This document shows positions 54,421 through 64,000 of a stretch of 64,000 nucleotides of DNA, one piece after another. The notes under the pieces were generated by a model. That model had not been told where the DNA came from. It saw only the letters and a list, made by a program, of their open reading frames with translations, and ran no database searches. The first letter of the stretch is position 1; the number at the start of each line of letters is the position of its first letter. The translations under genes were made by a program, and so were the position numbers. Source of the stretch: Anoplopoma fimbria (lineage: Eukaryota > Chordata > Actinopteri > Perciformes > Anoplopomatidae); assembly GCF_027596085.1 (NCBI RefSeq), contig NC_072460.1, positions 12,902,326-12,966,325 of the forward strand. The letters run 5' to 3'.

Positions 54421-55386
54421 GTGAGTTTACACATTTGTTCATCATCAGTTCAGTATGAAGAAAAATGTCCCAAATTGATCTCATTAGTGATCCAAACTTG
54501 TGCTACTAAAATGACCACATGCACTTGTGTTGTCCTCTCAGGGGCAGACAAATTAACTACAGTTAATTTACTAAATGTGTTGTAAAAAAAAAGTCTTGTA
54601 TTTGCTGTGTTCAGTAGCATATAGTCCAGACACAATTGCCAAGTCTAAAGTTATGAATTCAGAAATGACAGCAATTTGTCCCACTTTTACGCATCAGTGC
54701 ACAATAATTAACTAGGACAGTTTTTTTTCTTTCAAAACAATAGCAAATCATATGTCCCAGGACATTAAAAAAAAAAGAAACAATATATTGATTTTATTCC
54801 TTCTAACTTTTGGGCTGTATGCATTATTCTTAAAGATGTTAAAAAAAAATAAAAAATAAGCAAACCCTGAGATGTGGGCGGTTGTCCACATGTGTGTTGA
54901 CTTGTATGTCGCCTATTTAATCTTTGAGCATTATGGTAAATCCCGTTGTGTCCCAGATTGACAGAGTCCCTAGAGATACAAATCTGTAGCGACTATAGTA
55001 TAACAGCAGGGGGCCATTCATTCTAAAAACAGCCATCTATACTTAATATCAGCATATCCCACTATGATGCATTTGAGATAATTACAGTGCTTCTTCCAAA
55101 TAACTTTGGTTTGTTGCCACCAGCTCTTGAAAAGAGGAGTGAGCTGGTCAGAGTTCAGTGCTGAAAAGAGAGCCCTCATTCTGTTATTCATGGGACAAGA
55201 GTTGCCAGTCACTATGTCAGGCACTGCTTTTTCTTCCAGTTTCATCCCAATACAAAATCTCCTAATCACATAAAAAGAGAGAAAGAGAAGCATCATGCAT
55301 TTACAAGTAAAGGCCTTAAGATATTACACACTTGAAGTTGTAGCTGTTGAATCACCGACTTTTTGTGCTGTATTTTTCAGATCAAA

Positions 55387-56457
55387 ATGATGACCAAACA
55401 ATATGGAAAGAGTGGGGATGTGAGCGAGCTGGTGAGCTCCCTCGGCTGGCTGGAGGAGGATGACGGCAGCTCTCAGGATGGAGAGGAAAGCCATGGTCTG
55501 ACTGTAGATGGACGAATCCACTCCTGCACAGAACTGGGCAGTGAGGATATGGAGGAAGAGGAGGAGGAGGAGGATGATGAGGAGCAGGAGATTGGACCAA
55601 ATGGAGAACAGGCTCCAAAAAGGAGAGGCCCTAAAAGGAAGAAGATGACCAAAGCCAGACAGGAGAGATTTCGTGCCCGGCGAACCAAAGCCAACGCCAG
55701 GGAACGCTCACGTATGCACGGACTGAACGATGCCCTGGAAAGTCTGCGCAGAGTGATGCCCTGCTTCTCCAAGACACAGAAGCTGTCAAAGATCGAGACT
55801 CTGCGGCTTGCACGCAACTACATCTGGGCTCTGTCGGAGTCGCTTGAGAGTGGCCAGTCCCCTGAGAGTCATGGCTTTGTGGAGATGCTGTGTAAAGGTC
55901 TGTCTCAGCCTACCAGCAACCTCCTGGCCGGCTGCTTGCAGCTGGGACCCAGTCCAGTGATGCTCACCAAGATGGACGATAAGTGTGGCGGCCCGGGGTT
56001 GGGGTTGGGTGGTGTGGGGGGTCAGGCTGGCCATCCTCTCAGCTACCCGTCTCCAGGCCTTCCCAGCCCCCCCTATGGCTCCCTGGAGGCTTCCCACCTC
56101 CTCCACATGAAGGGATTCAAAGGGTCTGTGTATGACAACCCCTCCCCTAACGAGTGCAGCAGCGGCACTCCACCATACGACGGGCCCCTCACTCCCCCAC
56201 TGAGCATCAGTGGCAACTTTGCCCTGAAGCAGGAGCCCTCTCCCCGTGAGTCAGAGAGGACCTACACATCCCACCCTGGCCACCATGCCCACTACCTCTC
56301 GTCCCACCATTACCCCACTTCCACGACTGGGGGCCTACCAGGAGGTCCTCAGGGCCACCCACTTTTTCAAGCTGCACGCTACGAGCTGCCCCTGGACGTG
56401 GCCTTTGACTCCTATAACACGTCTCACCTGGTCGCCTCTCACATGGGCAGCATCTGA
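55387..56457 (+). CDS. neurod4: NeuroD4 (Atoh3/Math3) proneural bHLH transcription factor
   Basis: A single coding exon of 356 residues; two consecutive ATGs (55387, 55390) follow the acceptor by six bases and I use the first. Features in order: an acidic run of Glu/Asp at about 52-68; a nuclear-localisation-like [10 protein letters not shown] (78-87); then the bHLH at about 97-152. The basic part is [14 protein letters not shown], with the E-box-contacting Glu, and the helices are [11 protein letters not shown] and [20 protein letters not shown]. The NeuroD-specific domain follows, with the type 4 signature [17 protein letters not shown] and AGCLQLGP, then [10 protein letters not shown] and the [20 protein letters not shown] block. 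It binds CANNTG sites as a heterodimer with E proteins and promotes neuronal differentiation, including in retina and cranial ganglia. The middle has a Gly-rich insert near 199-215. Human is about 331 residues, so this copy is slightly long but intact. Confidence 0.96.
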   Translation: MMTKQYGKSGDVSELVSSLGWLEEDDGSSQDGEESHGLTVDGRIHSCTELGSEDMEEEEEEEDDEEQEIGPNGEQAPKRRGPKRKKMTKARQERFRARRTKANARERSRMHGLNDALESLRRVMPCFSKTQKLSKIETLRLARNYIWALSESLESGQSPESHGFVEMLCKGLSQPTSNLLAGCLQLGPSPVMLTKMDDKCGGPGLGLGGVGGQAGHPLSYPSPGLPSPPYGSLEASHLLHMKGFKGSVYDNPSPNECSSGTPPYDGPLTPPLSISGNFALKQEPSPRESERTYTSHPGHHAHYLSSHHYPTSTTGGLPGGPQGHPLFQAARYELPLDVAFDSYNTSHLVASHMGSI

Positions 56458-57180
56458 AATGTGACCATGAACAGTCAGGAGGCCCAGTGATTGACTCCTC
56501 AATGAAAGCGGCTCCTCAATGAACTGCTGTAAAAACAATGGTATAGATAGATGGTTTGCATTATGTTGTCCAGTACTCTGGGACAGCCCTGAACGCTCAG
56601 AGAGAGACTCACCACCTCAACTCAATCTACCTGATACAAACACGCACCCATAACCTTTAATATTTTATTTATTATTTTTTGTTATGATTATGTTTCATTT
56701 TGATTTTAATTATTTCTGAAGAAGTTGCCCCCTCGTTTGTTAGAGTGAAGATTATTTGACCAAATCAGATATCCACACTAAAGCATTACACAGATGTTTC
56801 AAGTGTAGAAAATAAACAAAGATGAATTTGTTAGATGTGCATGTCTGCATATCAAAAGAAATTGAACAAAAAGTTATAACCTAAATTGTGCACGGAGGCA
56901 TACGGCCAATATCCCCCTTTCCATTTGAAACACAATGCATTTATTTATATCTGTATTTAATATTTATTTTGATAATGTCTTGTCCTTTTTTATAGTTTTT
57001 CAGCATCGTTTTTGTTTCACTGTTTACTGGTTTTGTTGTCAGTCACTAGCAGCTGTACTGTATTTAATTAATTTATTTGAGGTCTTTCAGGTATACTTGT
57101 TCATTTGGTGTCACAGTTTTTGTCATACTGTACTGTTGTAAATATTTTGCTGTTTCGCACTTAATTGAATAAATATTCTT
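56458..57180 (+). other. neurod4 3' UTR with poly(A) signal
   Basis: This is an AT-rich stretch after the stop codon. A plus-strand AATAAA at 57168-57173, in TTGAATAAATATTC, is the best polyadenylation candidate and gives a 3' UTR of about 0.7 kb. It contains several ATTTA-type motifs (56935-56965) typical of short-lived regulatory mRNAs. Confidence 0.45.
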
Positions 57181-60100
57181 ATATTATATGCTATTTCCAT
57201 AGTAACAATAATTGCCACGTGTTTTCTTATATGCTGTCATCCCGTACCTAAATTTCAGTTCAACAGAAAATGCACGTCTCCCAATAAAGCTGAGGGTACT
57301 TATATGCAGCTACATCAATTCAAGTGGACACCAGTTTCATTTTAATAATGTAGTGAGGCTTCCATAAAAATAAAGCTCTTTTAGCATTTCAAAATTGAAC
57401 TGATGTGATAAGTATCATGAAATACTTGACAGCTACCAATTTTTTTTATACATAAGGCACCACAAGTCAGAAGAGTAATTTTGATTAAAAAAAAATTCAC
57501 AACAAAATCCAAATTAAATACATTCAGTTTTAAATATTTGATCATATTAACAGGTAACTCAATCCCATCATACATATCACATTCCCCTAATGAAAGTTCT
57601 CTTTGCACACATTCAGTTTCAGGTGTTTTACTGAATTCACACAATATGCAGTGATTAAGTGCAGGTTTCTAATGTTAACATGTGTAAGAACATCTATCAG
57701 TAATTTGATAGGGAGGCATATCATCTCCAATACAGAAACACAAAAATAAAAATAGAATCTTGGACTGAAGAAAATGAATGTTAAGTGGTCCAGATTCATT
57801 TCACAATAACAACCATGGACAAACTCATATAAAAAATTAATACAAAGTTGCTGGAATAAAGGAGAACTTTGCGGCATAAGTCTGTTGAAGGATGCGTGTG
57901 TATGTTTGTGTGTGTGTAAGATGTCATTCAGGGGCTTTCTCCGGGGTTTCTATCAGGTCAGGCGGGATGCTGTTCTGGGCCATGGGAAAACAGCTCTGGG
58001 GAACAGGTGAATGTGTCACAGAGGCTTTTTTTGAGTCTCTGCCTTTCGGTCTCTCTCACACATGTCCCATTTTCCCATCTAGTTCATGCCAAAACACTGT
58101 AGGGCAAGAGCTCGTTTTCAAAGAATTCATCCACATTAACCAAAAGAGAGAAAAGCACCAGATTTCTGTTCAGACACAGCATTTGAATATGGATGTTATC
58201 AATCAATTGGTCACATACTTTTTTATTATTTTGAAAATAATGTAATCATGACGTACATATCATAAAACCTTTTTTTAAGTTGAGGATAATTAAATTAACC
58301 ATACAGTATTCTGTTGCCAAAACTGGCAAGGTAACACATTTATATCACTCAACTAACGACAAAAGACTTCTTTTTGACTTTAATGATTGTGTTGAAAGAA
58401 ATGATTGCACTTGAAATAAAGAAAGAGCGGGGTGGCAGGGTGTAAAGATGAAAAGGTGAGAGCAAGAGCTGGTGTGTTCAAGTGTGTTTATCATTGTGGT
58501 CCTTTAGTCAATTGTAGAAAGGGGAAGGTGCCTCAGAGGTTGTTGTCCAAGAGGACTTCCCCCCTCTTCAGCTACCTCTCCAAAGGTTTGTCTTTTTCAG
58601 TCCTGGCAACAGGGTAGAAAGGCAAGAAGAAGAAAAAGAGAATGATTGTTTTACTGGGCGCCACTGGTCCATTGTGAACGCAGCCTGTTCTTTCTCTTGA
58701 CCTGTGACCCGTATTGTTGTGGGGCTTCTCGTTCGGGGCGGGCAGACAGCTGGGGGAACTGCGGGGGGGCTGATGGACAGCTGGGCCAATTTAGGGAGAG
58801 AGAGAGAAGCGAGTGAGAGCATGGGAGAGAGGGATGAGAGAGGGAACGGGGAATTGGTGTTTGGGGGGGGGAAAGGAGAAGAGGAAAGAAGAGGAGAGGG
58901 CAGAAGAGGTGACTAAGGTCCTTGCTCCCCATTCACAAGTGTGTCCTCTCTGCTCCTGTGTGTCAGCCTTGGCAGAGGAATGACACATAGCTTTGCACAC
59001 AGGCAGACATTTGGCCTGTGAGAAAGTACTGGCAGAGTTAGCTGGCGTTCACCCTCTTTGTGTCTTCGCGGTTTTGTTATGGCAAAAAACGGTGGGGGGC
59101 AGGGTATGGGGATTATCCTCCTGCGTACAAATACATGAGTGGGTGGATATAGAAATAATCCACGTAAATTAATTTTGGATACAAGATTACAAAACACAGA
59201 GATGCAGGACAGTCTCTGGAGATTGGGGCATAGTGCTGGAGAGGAAGTTTGATAGTTACATTCAGTAAGATCCAATTCAGGAAGCTATTTGTATTTTCTT
59301 GCTCAGATTTTTAGGTTACATTTTTTTTTTTTTTCATCAAATTTGTGATCATTTGTGAAAATGATGAAAAAAATAATAAAAATATGTAAAATACTTTAAA
59401 AGGTTCAACCCCTGATCCACTCCTTATGTTCCTGCAGTACAGGCCTCTCACACACATTGAGTGTATCAAGTGGCTCTCATCTATGATAAGGGCATGAGGT
59501 CTCTCAATGGGAAGGGAACACATGCTCTGTCATGCCATCTTGGCCGAGACAGCAGGCAGCAGAGCGCGACCTGTGGCTGAATCCCCTGGGAGAGTGAGGT
59601 CATGTCAGATATTAGCCCACAGAGAATTAATGGTACAGCACTCCAACTTTTGATTTCTAAACTTGTTGTCTTTGTGTTTTTTTAATCGTTATACACATTA
59701 AAAGTTAGATGCCAATAGCATGAGCTCTAATGGCAACATAAAAATAACGTTTCAGTAAATTCGTTTTGGCAGGGTAGGTTGGCATTACCAACAGTAAAAG
59801 ACAAATCTAGTTTTTGAAATGCAGATTACGGCCTTCTCTTGGTCCCTTTCTCTCTCACTCTTTCTCCCTTGTGCTTCTATTATTGTTTCTGTGTGCAGTA
59901 CATTTAATCCACTGGCCAAACAACAGTGGCTCCCACTAAAATGAAAAGGCCCTGATCCATAGGAGCTAGATAGAGGGATAAAGCATTGTGATTAGGATTG
60001 TATTAATGGGGCCATAGGATGCTGGAAGGCTTTAATCAGTGTCTGTGTGCCGTTAATCCCTCTGCCTTTAAACTGCCCCCCTTCCTTGGGCAACAGTGCG

Positions 60101-63020
60101 CATGCACACATATGTACACACACATGCCTCTGTGGGGAGCATAGGGATACGAGAGCCCAGGTTGAGAGGTGGAGCACCCCGAAATGGAGACGCCCTCGAT
60201 TTAGGGGAGCAGCTGGTAGAAGAAAGCCTGAGGAGATGGATGGAGAGAGAGATGTGGGAAAAGACTGAATAAAACAATAAAAAGATGGTAAGGCTGGTGT
60301 GATGAGAAGTTGTAGGGATTGGGTTGGTCACGGTCAACATAGTGGAAGTGATAAATAAAAGTTTTCTGAATGAACCTGGTTCCATCTATTAAAACATCAA
60401 ATCAGGCTAGACTATCATTTATCAACTGAACTCTAATGAGACAGGAAAATAATTAATTCCAATTTGAATAAATATCCAATTACTATCAATAAAAACACCA
60501 CTGTCCTCGTGTAAACATTTGATGGAGGTTTAAGATAATTTTGTTAGTATGGTGAGGGAAATAATGCATAGAAAACTGGTATAACGTGACAGCTTGTTCT
60601 ACCGATGCAAAAGAGAAATAAAGGAGTTGTACACGGGAGGGGAGGAAAGAGGGCAGCTTGCGGACTCATTACCAACAGGAGTGGGTGTAAAAGGTGACAT
60701 TGTGTGCATGAGGATAAGGGGTGGTCCTTCTCCTCCCAGAGTTCTCTGAGAGTATTAGGGTGTAGGAGTTAAAGAGCTTCTAATGGGATCTGGATGCTGT
60801 CGTGTTTACCCTCCCCCCCTCCCCCCCTGCACGCCCACTGCATTGTGGAAGTTGCTGGGCTTTGGGACACCACAATGGGCCGAGTGTAGGGACAGATGGA
60901 GGTCCCTTTCGAACAGGGCACAAAAAACATCCAAGGTAGGAGGGCCGTGGTGTCTGAGAGAACGTGCAGCCAGCATGCCCCACTGCCAGAGACGTGAGAC
61001 AACATTAGAGGTGGAGGAGGGAGAGGGACAAACTGAAAAGGGGATTCCTAATTATAATGCAGTGAAGAGAGTAACACGGAGAGTCCCTTTGCCCTGGTGA
61101 TCTGTCAGTAACTGTCACTGTGGCTTCTCTGACAACTGGCTTTTATACAAGTTACTATACTATATGTATCCCCACAAGTACCTTTCAGAGTGGAACAAGC
61201 GAGCAAAACTAAAAAGAATTAGTATTAGTATATAATTAGAAATATTTTTAAATTCTTAGTGCTCATATGTGATATTGCATTGCTTTAGGCACTGTTTATT
61301 AAGGGATAAAGAAAGTCCGGCAGAAGGGTTAATGCTGATGTCATCCATTTAGGGCAGTTCAGTGTATGGAGCATCAGGGGAGACGGTTTGGTGTTAGATG
61401 CTGATGAGGAGAAGCATTGGAGGAGGGTAGAGGGAGGTACCAGGCACAGGAGCAACAGATGGGCCCTGATGGGAAGCTCAGGTTGTAAACTTTCTGTTGG
61501 GAACATCTGTCCGGTCGTCCATCTGCTACATTCACTGTTTACACTTTGTTTAGCAGAAACTCATTAATTAGAAAATTGCAGACGAGGCCATTGTTGCGCC
61601 CTCTGTCATGGAACATAATTAGATCCGAAAAACAACCAAATCCATGTGCAGTAGTGCAATGCAGATTCCTATTAACTTAATGACAAAATCTAAATACATT
61701 TTAATTGGGTTTATACTTGAAACTGCTATGAAACTGGGGTGGGGAAAACATATGAAGCCAAATTCCCACCTCAGTTATGATCCAATCAAATCAACAGTTT
61801 TGTACCATTCCCACAGATAAGCCCATCCATCACATCTGTGCCACTGTGGGATAGAAGTCATGCTGTTCATTTTCTGGAGCACACATAAATAAGTGGATTG
61901 ACATTGGGTTGTGGGTATAAACCCTGATTAGAGATACATTAGCAATTACTGTAAACACACTCCTTATAATCTGTGCAGTTATGCAAATACCACAACAGTC
62001 AACTAGCTAAATGTCCGAACAAACATCTCATCAGGTAACTGAAATTAGTTTCTGGTACATTTAGTGGACGCTCTACATACGAGACAGCTAAATGCAATTA
62101 AAATGTGAATGAGGGAATAAACGGCTTTGAGTAAGAGCTAAAAAAACAACCTGTAAAACGGAAGCATTAAAGTTTGATTAGAAATGTTACATCATCTATG
62201 GGTAGTTTACTTTTTGTGGTAAAAATAGTCTCTTCAATTTGTTCTGCAGCGAGCGGATAAAGGAGAATTAAGCAGCTGATCTGGGCTCAGTGGCCAGAGT
62301 GTTACATTAGACAGTAATCCAGAACAGTGGACGGTTGGAGAAGGGATAGCAATCTTTTAATCCTGCACTCCAACCAGCCAAACCTCCCATCACCCATCAA
62401 ACTCAGGGAGGGACGCAAACAAACATCGCACAACATCTTCTTGTTGTGCTATTTAAAAAGATATGAAAAATCTCAAGACTTTAACATTAGTGTTAAACCT
62501 TTGTTCTTGAAATGCGAAATAGGAGCAGTGATGCATTTCAGTGTAACAGGGCTTTCTTGGGAGTGTTTACTGCATGAGCACCCTAGCCACAATTTCCATT
62601 GTCAGCAGCAGCATCCTTAAAGGTTTCCTAAATCTTAGTCCTGGTCACAGGGTAAGGCAAGTGTCCTGGGGAGCCCTCTCAGTGCACACTGTCCCCCTAT
62701 ATGTAACAGATGTTACTGAGGCAACAGTTGGTATTGAAAGGGAGGGGCTTCAGGCCATCTGTCCAGGGTCAAGGTTTGAAAAGGGGTGGTAGAGATGGTG
62801 GCACGTTCTGGAAAATGGTAAGTATTCGCTTGAAAAGAGGGAATATAGCCCACATTGTAATCCTGCTCAATGTGAGCTTTCATTTAAGATTGTCTTTGTG
62901 AAGGTTTTGAGTGCAAGATGTGAAACTAAAGAGAGCGCATGGCAGGGGAAAACTGCAGCCTCAGTGCAAAAGCACCACCTGGTGGGCAAAGGCAATACTA
63001 CAAACAAAGTGCAATATACT
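57181..63020. other. Intergenic between convergent neurod4 and birc5
   Basis: No exon is recognised on either strand. Purine-rich low-complexity DNA at 58790-58915 produces spurious open frames. A T run occurs at 59320-59335. Segments near 59600-59640 and 61555-61630 have TAAT-rich, evenly composed sequence that could be conserved regulatory DNA, but this cannot be judged from one genome. Confidence 0.45.
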
Positions 63021-63028
63021 TCACAAAC

Positions 63029-63034
63029 TTTATT
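63029..63034 (-). terminator. Candidate poly(A) signal of birc5
   Basis: A minus-strand AATAAA lies about 120 bases after the stop. Another lies only 11 bases after the stop (63139-63144) and seems too close, so this one is preferred. Confidence 0.4.
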
Positions 63035-63154
63035 AATATTATAAACTGCATTACATTGAACTATTGAGTCAAGAGTAAAGGCTGGTGCTACACCCTAAAG
63101 ATGAGTGTGGCATAAAATCAAAATATACATACAGGAGGTTTATTTTCAATCATA

Positions 63155-63465
63155 TCACATAGAGTCCAACTGAGATTTCAGGCTCTCGAGCATATGGTCT
63201 ATGCCATCCCGCAAATATGCCATCTTCTTATGACAAACCTTTTTCTGGAGAAAAAAAAAAAAAGCAGGCTGTGTGAACACTACACTGGTATTTAAACAAA
63301 ACCTCACTTTATTTCATACGATCTTCGCAGATTGTAGGGACACTCACAAGGTAGACTTTTAGCCTCTCTCTTTCCATATGATTGAAGTCAGCCACAGTCA
63401 GCTCAGTGAAGTCTTTCTTCATAGTTAAGAATCCACAGTTAGGGGAACGTTTTGAGTGTTCAGCC
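63155..63465 (-). CDS. birc5: Survivin (BIRC5), last two exons; gene continues off the right edge
   Basis: Minus-strand exons 63348-63465 (118 bases, the same length as human BIRC5 exon 3) and 63155-63244 (29 codons plus stop), phase consistent. The first encodes the end of the BIR domain, AEHSKRSPNCGFLTMKKDFT then ELTVADFNHMERERLK. This lines up with human [20 protein letters not shown] and ELTLGEFLKLDRERAK. The last two zinc ligands (His and Cys, six residues apart) are kept. The second encodes a basic-then-acidic helix ending LESLKSQLDSM. Survivin is the chromosomal passenger subunit that recruits Aurora B with borealin and INCENP; its C-terminal helix makes that contact. Teleosts have two copies. 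The diverged tail suggests birc5b, but that is a guess. Exons 1-2 are not in the remaining 535 bases. Confidence 0.88.
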
Positions 63466-64000
63466 CTGGGCAGAGAAAAGTTATAGCAGAAATTAGAGGA
63501 AGGGACAACATCTGAATGTGGCACACAGAGCAATGCTTTGTTATCCTTAACCCTTATCCCATACACTTGGGTCCACGCAAAGCCCAGAGGTATACTTTTT
63601 GAGACATCATTCCAATTTGTCATGAATTTGTTCTTAATGACTTCGTATCATTGTTTTCTGTTTCAAATAGTACTTTTTAAATACCAAAGTATTTAGTGTA
63701 CTGGGGGACCCCAGTGTAAAGCACCCACTTTCAGCCTATGCAGTTTTAATTGATAGATAAAATGTTTGCCATGGGTGCTAATATAAAGTACCCCACAGAA
63801 TCAGTGCTATAGGGATACACTGTCAGTCATTTTGAAGGATAACAGCACAGATGCATCTCATCACCAAACTAATGAAATTGTTTCCCTTCTGCGTATCTGA
63901 TGGATCTTCCGAGGGAAGAGAGAGGAAGCTTCTGGAGGAGCTGAGAGGGAGGAAACACCGATGTTTCCTCATGGCGTAAAAGAGCAGTGACACACAGCTG
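63466..64000 (-). other. birc5 intron 2 (partial)
   Basis: Upstream of the exon 3 acceptor (CTCTGCCCAG) the sequence is non-coding. An open frame reading through the acceptor to 63623 is intron sequence. The preceding survivin exon, which should contain the first BIR cysteines, was looked for and not found. Confidence 0.5.

Noticed and set aside
55473..55817. 114-residue minus-strand frame within neurod4
   Set aside because: It is the antisense shadow of the acidic and bHLH coding sequence, with poly-Ser from the Glu-rich codons.

Overview
The window is vertebrate nuclear DNA, almost certainly from a ray-finned (teleost) fish. Genes are split by GT-AG introns and lie in AT-rich, microsatellite-rich DNA with fish-type dispersed repeats. 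No prokaryotic, viral or organellar gene organisation is visible. The proteins named here were recognised by eye from family motifs; no database search was run.

Layout. (1) 0.6-6.1 kb, minus strand: the first coding exon of an L-type calcium channel alpha-1 subunit (cacna1s-like; the rest of the gene lies off the left edge), then a complete five-exon tmem9. (2) 6.1-24 kb: a gene desert with microsatellites, two degraded LINE pieces and fish dispersed repeats. (3) 24-34 kb, plus strand: c1ql4-like secreted C1q/collagen protein, two coding exons either side of a 7.1 kb intron. (4) 36.6-46 kb, minus strand: an essential myosin light chain gene (myl6) that converges on c1ql4. (5) 46-54 kb: repeat-rich intergenic DNA. 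(6) 54.2-57.2 kb, plus strand: neurod4, with an untranslated first exon and a single coding exon. (7) 57.2-63 kb: intergenic. (8) 63.0-63.5 kb, minus strand: the last two exons of a survivin (birc5) gene whose 5' part lies off the right edge.

The most interesting locus is myl6. It has two alternative starts. A distal exon (45385-45561) encodes a long, proline- and lysine-containing N-terminus of the 'A1' light-chain type. A proximal exon encodes only the initiator ATG (42617-42619). Between the proximal start and the shared body lie two tandem 28-nt exons of identical length and phase. Each gives an in-frame protein when used alone, and together they create an early stop. This is the architecture of the fast-muscle MYL1 (MLC1f/MLC3f) gene, here attached to a MYL6-type body. 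In mammals the long form (MYL6B) and the short form (MYL6) come from two adjacent genes. The fish locus therefore looks like one gene doing the work of both.

The neighbourhood joins genes that in human lie on 1q32 (CACNA1S, TMEM9) to genes on 12q13 (C1QL4, MYL6, NEUROD4). The genes do not form an operon-like unit; they are independent loci.
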